From an uncultured Phascolarctobacterium sp. (lineage in GTDB: Bacteria; Bacillota; Negativicutes; Acidaminococcales; Acidaminococcaceae): DNA of 40,793 nucleotides. Below are positions 1-6,895 of the stretch, piece after piece. Numbering within the stretch: the first letter of the stretch is position 1; each line of letters begins with the position of its first letter. The stretch is taken from positions 1-40,793 of the forward strand of contig UQWU01000011.1 of the NCBI GenBank assembly GCA_900544885.1. Reading direction: 5' to 3'. A program made the translations under genes and the position numbers. Below the pieces are notes generated by a model that had not been told where the DNA came from, made no database searches, and worked only from the letters and a program-made list of their open reading frames with translations.

Positions 1-493
1 GCAGTAAAAGCAAGAGTGATAACGTTATATTAACTCTTGTAGAACGTCTTACACGCAAGTACATAGCCATTAAAATCGAAGGAAAAACAACATCTTCCGT
101 TAGTAAAGCTATGGAATACTTGAAAAATTACTATGGCGATAAGTTTAGCCAGATATTCAAAACTATAACAAGTGATAACGGTAGTGAATTTGCTGAACTC
201 GCAAAGCTTGAAGATAACACAAAGACAAAAGTATACTTTGCCCACCCTTACAGTTCATGGGAAAGAGGTTCTAACGAACGTCACAATGGTCTTTTAAGAA
301 GATTTATTCCTAAAGGAAAGAGAATAGGCAAATATACTTCTGATGATATTCTGTTGACAGCTGATTGGTGTAATTTGTTACCTAGGAAAATACTCGGATA
401 CAAATCACCTGACGATCTATTCGAGAATGAGCTTGACAAGATTTATGCAGCTTGATTTTTAAAAAGTGTGCAATTTCTTATTGCAATTTAGGA
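1..493 (+). mobile_element. IS30-family element, 3' part (left window edge)
   Basis: This is the 3' portion of an insertion sequence, cut by the window edge. It is an exact inverted copy of 40301-40793; identity stops at base 493, which marks the element's right end. Just inside that end lies a short dyad, TGCAAT-ttctt-ATTGCA (469-485), probably part of the terminal inverted repeat. Beyond 493 the sequence continues directly into a WYL-domain reading frame, so the element sits inside that gene. The other end of the element and the target duplication are outside the window. Confidence 0.9.
3..455 (+). CDS. IS30-family transposase, C-terminal fragment (5' end outside window)
   Basis: The open frame runs from the window edge without a start codon; the ATG at 111 is internal. 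It encodes the last 150 residues of a DDE transposase of the IS30 type. The frame contains the conserved TSDNGSEF segment with the second catalytic aspartate. It also contains WERGSNERHNGLLRRF, which carries the catalytic glutamate and the IS30-type asparagine/arginine signature. The protein ends 38 bp before the end of the element, as usual for IS30. The identical reverse copy lies at 40339-40791. Whether the full element is intact cannot be judged from this window. Confidence 0.9.
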   Translation, partial: SKSKSDNVILTLVERLTRKYIAIKIEGKTTSSVSKAMEYLKNYYGDKFSQIFKTITSDNGSEFAELAKLEDNTKTKVYFAHPYSSWERGSNERHNGLLRRFIPKGKRIGKYTSDDILLTADWCNLLPRKILGYKSPDDLFENELDKIYAA

Positions 494-1327
494 AAGCTTG
501 GCCTTTTAGAAAGCGAGAAAAGCGGACGAGAACTGTATTATAAACGTAGTGAAGATGGCATTGATTTAGCTGTATGGCAGGAAGCTGTAAGCTTTTTTTC
601 GGAAACTGGTCAGCTAGGTGTTATTGGTAGCTTTATAGAAGATAAGTTTCCCGAGCATAGCGAATTGTTTACATATAAGAATTATTATCTGCTACACGCT
701 TTGGAAAGTGAAGTGCTTTTGGATGTGTTAGAAGCAATGGAGCAGAAAATGGTTGTACACATTGAAGGCTGTACTTCTAAGGGTAGAAAGCTATCGTTAA
801 ACGTATTGCCTCTGAGAATTTATGTTAGTGTGCAGAGCGGGCGTCGTTATGTGATGTGTTGGTTTTTTAAGGCACAGAGGATTATTTTTTGTAGATTAGA
901 CAATCTAGAACGTGTGGAAAAGAAAAAGCCTGTTCATGATTACGAAAAGTATCATAATTTAGCAAAACAGATGGAGAAAAATCTTTGGGGTGTATCCATA
1001 GGAAGAATTTCTGATAATGAATATTATGAACATGTCGAACTTATTGTGCGTGCTAATAAGGATGAGCCATATATTTTACAATGTTTAGAACGAGAGAAAC
1101 GTTGTGGCCGTGTAGAAAAGATTATGGAAGGACGTTATCGTTTTGTTGCCGATGTACGTGATGCAGGTGAACTATTACCCTGGCTACGTACCTTTATTGG
1201 TCGCATTGAAAGCTTTACATGCAGTAATAAAACTGTGGAAGAGAAATTTTGGCAAGATTTGCAGACAGTTTATGCAATGTATATGATGAATGAGGATGGT
1301 AAGTCGGGAAATGAGTACGGTGTTTAG
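491..1327 (+). pseudogene. WYL-domain regulator, N-terminus removed by IS30 insertion
   Basis: The frame is open from inside the IS end (a TTG at 452 is available) to 1327. Residues native to the gene begin at about 494. The remaining 278 residues resemble the WYL-domain region of YafY/PafC-type transcriptional regulators: a strand-rich segment with RKLSLNVLPLRIYVSVQSGR, then RRYVMCWFF where a WYL-like triad would sit, then a C-terminal WCX-like extension. Full family members are about 300-330 residues and start with a winged helix, so the DNA-binding domain is the part lost. The stop overlaps the next WYL gene, indicating an operon pair. A protein could still be made from the IS-derived TTG, but regulatory DNA binding should be gone. 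The WYL assignment rests on overall pattern and the neighbour, not on a perfect motif. Confidence 0.7.
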
Positions 1328-2255
1328 TGAGGTTTATGGAACATATTATAATATTGTAGCGAAGCTTATGGACGCAGTGATAGATGGCACTTTATCTATG
1401 GAAAAAATGCAGCAGTTAATTTTAGCAGAAGGTTATGCTGACAGTACATTACAGCTTTTACCTGCACTTAGAGATGGCACGTGGAAATTGTTAATGCAAG
1501 ATTGTACAACTCCACTAAAACATAAACCAACGATGCCGTTGACATTGTTGCAGAAAAGATGGCTAAAAACTTTGCTGGCTGATTACAAGATAAGATTATT
1601 TTTTACAGATGCGGAGCTTAGAAAGCAAGATACTGCTATGCAAAATATTGAACCATTGTATAGCAGTAAACAAATTATCTTTTTTGATCGATATGTGGAT
1701 GGTGATGATTATTCTGACCCGCGATATAAAAGAAACTTTAAGGAAATCCTAAAAGCTATTAAGGAAAAGCATTATATGAGTGCGTCTTATAAGAGCAGTA
1801 AGGGGAATATTATAGTGTGGACAGATTTAGTGCCGTTATCTTTAGAGTATTCGGCTAAAGACGATAAATTTCGCCTACAGGCACTTGCGAGGCAAAAACA
1901 CGTGACACTTAATGTGGGAAGGGTAATATCTGTCGAAGTAGGACAAAAGTTTCCGGAAAGTAAAGTTGGGCAAAAGAACGAAATTAAGCAGCAGAAATTA
2001 GTTTTAGAAATAAATGATGAGCGTAGCACAATGGTGCGGGCACTATTGCATTTTTCAGATTTGGCTAAGGAAACGGAGAAGCTTGATGAGCATCATTACT
2101 TGCTTACATTATATTATGACAAAAGTGATGAAGCAGAGATGGTTTTCAGAGTACTGAGTTTTGGACCAACTGTTTATGTGCTTGAGCCAAAATATTTTAG
2201 AAAGCTTATTCAAAGCAGATTGCAAGAGCAGTTTTTGTTCAGTGGAAAAAATTAA
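1290..2255 (+). CDS. WYL-domain protein (second of a tandem pair)
   Basis: This 321-residue protein belongs to the WYL family, whose members are mostly ligand-responsive transcription regulators. The N-terminal part is helical. The central part (about residues 150-215) is a beta-rich module with TDLVPLSLEYSAKDDKFRLQ, matching the P-L-x-L-x-Y/W pattern of WYL domains, and a WCX-like tail follows. No clear helix-turn-helix is visible, so it may work with its upstream partner. The frame overlaps the truncated WYL gene by 38 bp. A second ATG at 1311 would give a 17-bp overlap and is about as likely as the first, because neither has a strong ribosome binding site. With the partner disrupted by the IS, this gene may now be expressed only from IS read-through. 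Confidence 0.65.
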   Translation: MRMVSREMSTVFSEVYGTYYNIVAKLMDAVIDGTLSMEKMQQLILAEGYADSTLQLLPALRDGTWKLLMQDCTTPLKHKPTMPLTLLQKRWLKTLLADYKIRLFFTDAELRKQDTAMQNIEPLYSSKQIIFFDRYVDGDDYSDPRYKRNFKEILKAIKEKHYMSASYKSSKGNIIVWTDLVPLSLEYSAKDDKFRLQALARQKHVTLNVGRVISVEVGQKFPESKVGQKNEIKQQKLVLEINDERSTMVRALLHFSDLAKETEKLDEHHYLLTLYYDKSDEAEMVFRVLSFGPTVYVLEPKYFRKLIQSRLQEQFLFSGKN

Positions 2256-2278
2256 ATGTACGACTTCTTAGTGTAATA

Positions 2279-2348
2279 AAAAGAACCTCTAAAAAGGCAT
2301 ACCATAGGAATTTGCTTGCCCATGGTAGCTTTTAGTAGAGGTTCTTTT
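2279..2348. terminator. long imperfect hairpin, probable terminator after the WYL pair
   Basis: The arms AAAAGAACCTCTA (2279-2291) and TAGAGGTTCTTTT (2336-2348) pair perfectly. Inside, CTAAAA pairs with TTTTAG and TACCAT with ATGGTA, so almost the whole 70 nt folds into one rod. A run of A before the stem and of T after it would let it end transcription from either side. It begins 23 nt after the WYL stop codon. Confidence 0.65.
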
Positions 2349-2365
2349 AGTATCTAAAAATCAAC

Positions 2366-2439
2366 AAAAAACTGCTCAATGGCTTACAACAGGAAGGCTA
2401 AAAGTACCCAAGAGTTTTGAAGACATCGGCAGTTTTTAA
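2366..2439. repeat. second inverted repeat in the gene-poor stretch
   Basis: AAAAACTGC near 2367 and GCAGTTTTT near 2430 form a 9-bp stem around a 55-nt loop, only 18 nt after the previous hairpin. The loop is also open in one frame, reading WLTTGRLKVPKSFEDIGSF and then a stop, which looks like a leftover coding tail. I cannot assign a function. Confidence 0.3.
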
Positions 2440-2512
2440 ATAGCGTTATAGCAACATAAAGTGTTTTGTCAAGAGAGAAGAAATATCTCATCTCTTTAAT
2501 AGATAAAGTTAA

Positions 2513-2647
2513 TTATTTGTGATTAGTTAAATATTGGTCAATGCATGAGCAAATCAGCAAAGCAAGAGCAAAACCTTGCAATGTGGGCAACCAATGAGTA
2601 AAGTCAAGCGTCAATATAGTAAGAATGATTAATAAAATATTTATTTT
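2513..2647 (-). CDS. possible small hydrophobic protein
   Basis: From the ATG at 2647 this frame encodes 45 residues. It is strongly hydrophobic (ILLIILTILTL, then GFALALLICSC), enough for one or two membrane segments, and ends in a short polar tail. An AGGAG lies about 19 nt upstream, too far for normal initiation, so translation is uncertain. The frame remains open further upstream to a TTG at 2701. It follows, on the same strand, the better supported 36-residue ORF at 2724-2834. No family is recognised, and this could be chance in AT-rich DNA. Confidence 0.25.
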   Translation of the reverse strand, partial: KINILLIILTILTLDFTHWLPTLQGFALALLICSCIDQYLTNHK

Positions 2648-2696
2648 CATAATGTTTACCGTGATATAACTCCTATAACGAATTAGCAAAATATAC

Positions 2697-2732
2697 GTCA
2701 AATAACCTTGTAGCGGTTAAATATTATTTGAC
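2697..2732. repeat. inverted repeat GTCAAATAA / TTATTTGAC
   Basis: A perfect 9-bp dyad (2697-2705 with 2724-2732) and an 18-nt loop covers the last three codons of the tiny minus-strand ORF. It has no adjacent T-run in either direction, so it is more likely an RNA-processing or stability hairpin than a classical terminator. Confidence 0.4.
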
Positions 2733-2834
2733 GTTGGTTGTTTTTTCACTTTTATAAGTACATATAATTTTGTATATTCCTAATGTAATACATATTAAAC
2801 TGATAATTATTCTGATATTATCGGGAATATTCAC
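2724..2834 (-). CDS. tiny single-span membrane peptide (36 aa)
   Basis: A GTG start at 2834 is preceded, 8 nt away, by an excellent AAAGGAGG ribosome binding site (complement of 2843-2850). The frame reads 36 codons to a TAA at 2724. The peptide has a short polar start (NIPDN), one hydrophobic span (IIISLICITLGIYKIIC), and a basic, polar tail. This layout is that of small membrane peptides, including type I toxin-antitoxin toxins and small regulators; family identity is not recognised. It stands alone in a 650-bp region without larger genes. The strong ribosome binding site is the main evidence that it is real. Confidence 0.45.
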   Translation of the reverse strand: MNIPDNIRIIISLICITLGIYKIICTYKSEKTTNVK

Positions 2835-2906
2835 AGAAATAACCTCCTTTCGTAAACTATTAAATATTTTTTATTTTTTTAGTAATAATACTTATATTTT
2901 AAATTG

Positions 2907-3196
2907 TCAATATTGAAACATAAATATTATTAAGGAGATTATACTAGAAATGTTGATGACGTATATAATATAAAGATAATATGTAAATTTCCATTTAGCG
3001 TTATCATCCCAATACAGGTTTAACTGCATATCAATAACGGAAACTCGTTGATAATCATAAATAGCCCCTGCTGGCATTTCTGTATGGGTGCTGGTGAGAA
3101 TTAATTGATTATCGTCATTAATTGCACTTGGGAGTCCATGCAAAGCATACGGATTAAAGCCTATCGCTACCAGATTGTCGAAAGAAAAGTAACTAT
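2907..3196 (-). pseudogene. remnant of an unrecognised coding gene
   Basis: On the minus strand a frame is open from about 3196 to a stop at 2907. Its first 70 or so codons have a protein-like composition (SFDNLVAIGFNPYALHGLPS, later MQLNLYWDDNAKWKF). The final 25 codons turn into AT-rich hydrophobic text typical of non-coding DNA. There is no convincing start codon with a ribosome binding site; the available TTG at 3143 lacks one. I read it as the leftover of a larger gene. It lies downstream of the EF-hand gene's terminator, so it is not in that gene's transcript. Confidence 0.3.
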
Positions 3197-3211
3197 CCTA
3201 AAAATAAAATA

Positions 3212-3243
3212 TAAAAACCGACCCATATAAATATGAGTCGGTT
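3212..3243 (-). terminator. intrinsic terminator of the EF-hand-loop gene
   Basis: Read on the minus strand, AACCGACTCATAT pairs with ATATGGGTCGGTT around a very short loop and is followed by TTTTTAT. It starts 6 nt after the stop codon at 3250. Confidence 0.85.
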
Positions 3244-3249
3244 AAGTTA

Positions 3250-3621
3250 TTATTGCAGAGTCGGGTCTACAGGACCGTTTACTGCATCAGGTTGTTCAAA
3301 GATGAAAGCAGGGGACGGATAGTAGAATTTGCAATGTTGGAAGCTGATTGCTTCGGTGGAGAAACGTTTCAGCAGAGCATAGGAAGCACGTTCTTCAAAG
3401 TCAATCAGGTTGTCTTTGTTGATGTCGGCATCTTGTACGATAACCAGCAGATATGCAGGAACTACCGGTGCATCTTCAGGAACTTGGCTACGGTCCAAAG
3501 GAATGGACGGAACGATTTCCAGTTTGCCGATAGGTTGTTGATTTTCGTTATACAGCATGCAGCCATATACGTTTTCGTAGAGGGTTCGCATTAATCTTAA
3601 TTGATAAGCACCATTACTCAT
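3250..3621 (-). CDS. small protein with an EF-hand-type calcium-binding loop
   Basis: The start is the ATG at 3621, 9 nt after AAGGAG; the longer frame from a GTG at 3633 would overlap that ribosome binding site. The product is 123 residues with no signal peptide or membrane span, so it is probably cytoplasmic. Residues 66-77 read DINKDNLIDFEE, which fits the 12-residue EF-hand loop exactly: D at 1, N at 3, D at 5, I at 8, D at 9, E at 12. Only one such loop is present. The rest matches no family I recognise. The gene has its own promoter (3727-3755) and terminator and stands alone. Confidence 0.7.
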   Translation of the reverse strand: MSNGAYQLRLMRTLYENVYGCMLYNENQQPIGKLEIVPSIPLDRSQVPEDAPVVPAYLLVIVQDADINKDNLIDFEERASYALLKRFSTEAISFQHCKFYYPSPAFIFEQPDAVNGPVDPTLQ

Positions 3622-3726
3622 AATCAGAATCACTCCTTAAATTCTTACGGCGTCAGCTTTTGCTTGCCGATATATTAATGAAAATATAATTTCTTGCTGT
3701 TGTTCTGCAATAATTATAACAAACAT

Positions 3727-3755
3727 ATTGTAACATAAATTACGGATTTTCGCAA
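3727..3755 (-). promoter_or_regulatory. sigma-A promoter of the EF-hand-loop gene
   Basis: On the minus strand TTGCGA (3755-3750) and TACAAT (3732-3727) are separated by exactly 17 bp. The predicted leader is about 100 nt. The rest of the 338-bp gap to the next gene (3634-3971) is AT-rich, and I see no gene in it. Confidence 0.65.
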
Positions 3756-3971
3756 AAATTATAGGATAATAGCGGATTTATTTTTCTTTGTAAAATATGC
3801 AAGGTTACTTTGTAAATTTTGCCCAAAAATATCTTTAAGATTATAAAGATTGTGTATGAAATATAAAATTCTCTTGAATTGGCAGGAATAAAAACGCTGT
3901 ATAGCGAATAGAGTGCGTAATAGAAAGATTAGATAGTTTTTGTTCGTATGTCATAAGGAAGGTACTGATTT

Positions 3972-4937
3972 ATGAGAAAAGTTTTGTTTTGCATTTTAGG
4001 TTTACTTATTTTATCTGCATTGGCATTTGGCTGCGGTAGCAGTTCACATAGAGACAAGAAGCCTGCGGCGCAAAAATTTGTTACCATCGCTACAGGCGGT
4101 GCGTCGGGAACTTATTTTCCTTTAGGTGGTGCTTTGGCAGATATTTTAAATAAAACACTGCCTGGTACTAATGCTTCTACCCAATCTACTGAGGGTTCTA
4201 TTGCCAATATAGCCCTTTTACAACAGGGAAGAGTTAATGTAGCGTTTGTACAGAATGATATTGCTTATTATGCTGCTAACGGTACAGAGATGTTTAAAGG
4301 TAAGCAGGTTACAAATCTGCAAGCCTTGGCTACTTTGTATCCGGAAACAGTCCAAATTGTAGCATTGAAAAAATCAGGCGTTAAATCAGTGGCGGATTTT
4401 AAGGGTAAACGTATAGCTGTCGGTGCTAAAGGATCCGGTACGGAGGTCAATGCACGTCAGATTATGGAAGCCTATGGTCTCACTTATAATGATGCAGATG
4501 TGAAGTATCTGCCCTTTGCGGAGGCAGCTAATGCCTTGAAGATTGGGTTAGCTGATGTTGCAATTATTACTGCAGGCCATCCCACTGCAGCGATTTTAGA
4601 TTTGGCTAAAGCGGAAGAATTAGTAGTTGTACCTGTGGATGGTGATAAAGCAGAGGCCTTGGTTAAGAAATATCCTTTCTACACCAAGACTAGTATCGCT
4701 AAAGGTACCTATGATAAGCAGGCTGAGGATGTTCCTGCAGTAGCAGTAAAATGTATGCTTATTGCTACTGATAAAATGGACAGCAATACAGCTTACAGCA
4801 TTACTAAAGCCTTGTTCGGTAATTTGGACCGCATGATTGCCGCTCATGCTGCTGCGAAGTTAATTTCTAAAGCGGAAGCTAAAAACGGTTTGTCCATAAC
4901 AATGAATGCTGGTGCTACTAAATACTTTGCAGAGTAG
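3972..4937 (+). CDS. TAXI-family TRAP transporter solute-binding lipoprotein
   Basis: The 321-residue protein begins with a basic N-terminus, a hydrophobic stretch and the lipobox LAFGC (lipidated Cys21), so it should be anchored facing the periplasm. The mature part begins FVTIATGGASGTYFPLGGAL, the hallmark of TAXI binding proteins, which deliver substrates (often glutamate or other carboxylates) to TRAP membrane subunits. Also typical are STEGSIANI and the later GKRIAVGAKGSGTEVNAR segment. AAGGAAGGT precedes the ATG at a suitable distance. No TRAP membrane gene is adjacent, so its partner must be elsewhere or the gene is an orphan. It ends at its own strong terminator. Confidence 0.88.
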   Translation: MRKVLFCILGLLILSALAFGCGSSSHRDKKPAAQKFVTIATGGASGTYFPLGGALADILNKTLPGTNASTQSTEGSIANIALLQQGRVNVAFVQNDIAYYAANGTEMFKGKQVTNLQALATLYPETVQIVALKKSGVKSVADFKGKRIAVGAKGSGTEVNARQIMEAYGLTYNDADVKYLPFAEAANALKIGLADVAIITAGHPTAAILDLAKAEELVVVPVDGDKAEALVKKYPFYTKTSIAKGTYDKQAEDVPAVAVKCMLIATDKMDSNTAYSITKALFGNLDRMIAAHAAAKLISKAEAKNGLSITMNAGATKYFAE

Positions 4938-4996
4938 TATTTTTAAGTAAAATTTATGTAAACTGCGAAAATAAATTTATCCTGAAAAACATATTG

Positions 4997-5026
4997 CCGA
5001 GCCTTGATTTCAGGGCTCGGTTTTTT
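4997..5026 (+). terminator. intrinsic terminator after the TAXI gene
   Basis: CCGAGCC pairs with GGGCTCGG around a 9-nt loop and is followed by TTTTTTCTTTT. Confidence 0.9.
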
Positions 5027-5081
5027 CTTTTACGAAGCCTTTTACCGTCACGTTTTTTTTACAAAAATAAATATGTCTTGT

Positions 5082-5110
5082 TTGTCATAAAAGCCGATTT
5101 AGTGTATAAT
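5082..5110 (+). promoter_or_regulatory. sigma-A promoter of the rnj-ftsK block
   Basis: TTGTCA (5082-5087) and a perfect TATAAT (5105-5110) are spaced by 17 bp, about 90 nt before the ribonuclease J start. It is the only clear promoter seen before the long co-directional block. Confidence 0.8.
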
Positions 5111-5207
5111 ATAGAAGAGAGTATGTGTGCGGACACAATTATCAAACAGCGATTTCTATATTTTGTACGGAAATAATATGAAAATAAAAAATGGAGGTGT
5201 ATTTTTT

Positions 5208-6872
5208 TTGGGAAAATTTCAACATAAAGTTCAAATAATTCCTCTAGGTGGTTTAGGGGAAATTGGTAAAAACATGACTGTCTTCCGTTATGGTGACGAT
5301 ATGATTCTGGTTGATGCAGGTCTGATGTTCCCTGAAGATGACATGTTAGGCATAGATTTAGTAATTCCTGATATTACCTATTTGGTGGAGAATCAGGATA
5401 AAATGAAAGGCATTTTCTTAACACATGGACATGAAGATCATATAGGTGCTTTACCTTATGTTATGAAGCAGATTGATTGCCCTGTATACGGTACCGCACT
5501 TACTCTGGGGATTTTACAAGGTCGTTTGAAAGAAAATGGTGTAAGCTCTAATAATCTGCACGTAGTGAAGCCTGGAGACAAGGTTAATGCAGGTGCGTTT
5601 AAACTGGATTTCATTCGCGTAAATCATAGCATTCCGGATGCTGTATCTATTGCGATTAACACACCTATCGGTACAATTATCCATACCGGTGACTTTAAAA
5701 TAGATCATACTCCTGTTGATGGACAGGTTACCCAATTCAACAAATTTGCTGAATACGGTGATCGTGGTGTGTTGGCACTTTTAGCCGACAGTACTAATGC
5801 GGAACGTCCTGGCTTTACTCCGAGCGAGAAAATGGTAGGACAGACATTTGATGATGAATTCCGTTATGCAAAGCATCGTATTATTATTGCAACCTTTTCT
5901 TCTAACGTACATCGTATTCAACAGGTTGTTGATACTGCTGTAAAATATGATCGTAAGGTAGCGGTTATCGGTCGTAGTATGGTCAATGTAGTAAGCATTG
6001 CTAAAGAGTTAGGTTATTTGAAGGCTCCTGACGGAGTACTGATTGATATTGATGATGCACATAACTATAGTCCGGAAAAAATTGTTATCATTACTACCGG
6101 CAGCCAAGGCGAACCTATGAGTGCTTTGACCCGTATGGCGATGAATGATCATAAAAAGGTTGATATCATGCCAGGTGATACCGTTATTATTTCTGCTACT
6201 CCGATTCCGGGTAACGAAAAACTGGTTTCCCGTACTATCGACCATCTGTATAAGCTTGGTGCCGATGTTATTTATGAAAAGAGCAACGGTGTTCACGTTT
6301 CCGGCCATGCTAGTCAGGAAGAAATCAAGCTGATGCATAATTTAGTGCGTCCGAAATTTTTTATTCCTGTACATGGTGAGTATCGTCATTTGATTAAGCA
6401 TGCTAATCTAGCACAAAGTCTGGGTATGCCTAAAGAAAACATTGTTATTGCGGAAAATGGCAGTGTTATCGAGTTAACTAAAAACAGCATTAATATCAAC
6501 GGGAAGGTTCCTTCCGGTAAGGTGCTTGTTGACGGTCTTGGTGTAGGTGACGTAGGTAATATAGTTCTGCGTGACCGTCGTCAGCTGTCCCAGGATGGTA
6601 TTATGATTGTTGTGGTAACTATTGATAAAGAGTCCTGTCACGTTGTATCCGGTCCGGATATCGTTTCCCGTGGCTTTGTTTACGTACGTGAAGCAGAGGG
6701 CTTAATGGATGAGGCACGTGAAAGAGTACAAAGTGCTTTGGAGCGTTGTGAAGAAAATGGTGTTTCTGAATGGTCTGCAATTAAATCTACTGTACGTGAT
6801 TCTTTGGGACGTTTCCTTTATGAAAGAACTCGTCGTAGACCGATGATTCTGCCGATTATTATGGAAATCTGA
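5208..6872 (+). CDS. rnj: ribonuclease J
   Basis: Ribonuclease J is an mRNA-degrading enzyme with 5' exonuclease and endonuclease activity, central to RNA turnover in Firmicutes. The start is taken as the TTG at 5208, 8 nt after GGAGGTG; this gives 554 residues, close to the 555 of Bacillus RNase J1. A longer frame from 5127 or 5178 adds unlikely residues. The metallo-beta-lactamase core shows HGHEDH at residues 73-78, which binds the zinc pair, with a preceding LVDAGLMFPEDD. Further on are the beta-CASP region, HVSGHASQEE and PVHGEYRHL, all standard. The C-terminal domain is present. It is the first gene of a co-directional series, 23 nt before ftsK. Confidence 0.93.
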   Translation: MGKFQHKVQIIPLGGLGEIGKNMTVFRYGDDMILVDAGLMFPEDDMLGIDLVIPDITYLVENQDKMKGIFLTHGHEDHIGALPYVMKQIDCPVYGTALTLGILQGRLKENGVSSNNLHVVKPGDKVNAGAFKLDFIRVNHSIPDAVSIAINTPIGTIIHTGDFKIDHTPVDGQVTQFNKFAEYGDRGVLALLADSTNAERPGFTPSEKMVGQTFDDEFRYAKHRIIIATFSSNVHRIQQVVDTAVKYDRKVAVIGRSMVNVVSIAKELGYLKAPDGVLIDIDDAHNYSPEKIVIITTGSQGEPMSALTRMAMNDHKKVDIMPGDTVIISATPIPGNEKLVSRTIDHLYKLGADVIYEKSNGVHVSGHASQEEIKLMHNLVRPKFFIPVHGEYRHLIKHANLAQSLGMPKENIVIAENGSVIELTKNSININGKVPSGKVLVDGLGVGDVGNIVLRDRRQLSQDGIMIVVVTIDKESCHVVSGPDIVSRGFVYVREAEGLMDEARERVQSALERCEENGVSEWSAIKSTVRDSLGRFLYERTRRRPMILPIIMEI

Positions 6873-6895
6873 TTTTAGTATAGAGGTGTTGCACT

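Noticed and set aside
5127..5207. Upstream extension of the ribonuclease J frame
   Set aside because: The extra residues would be translated from DNA containing the real ribosome binding site; the TTG at 5208 matches family length.
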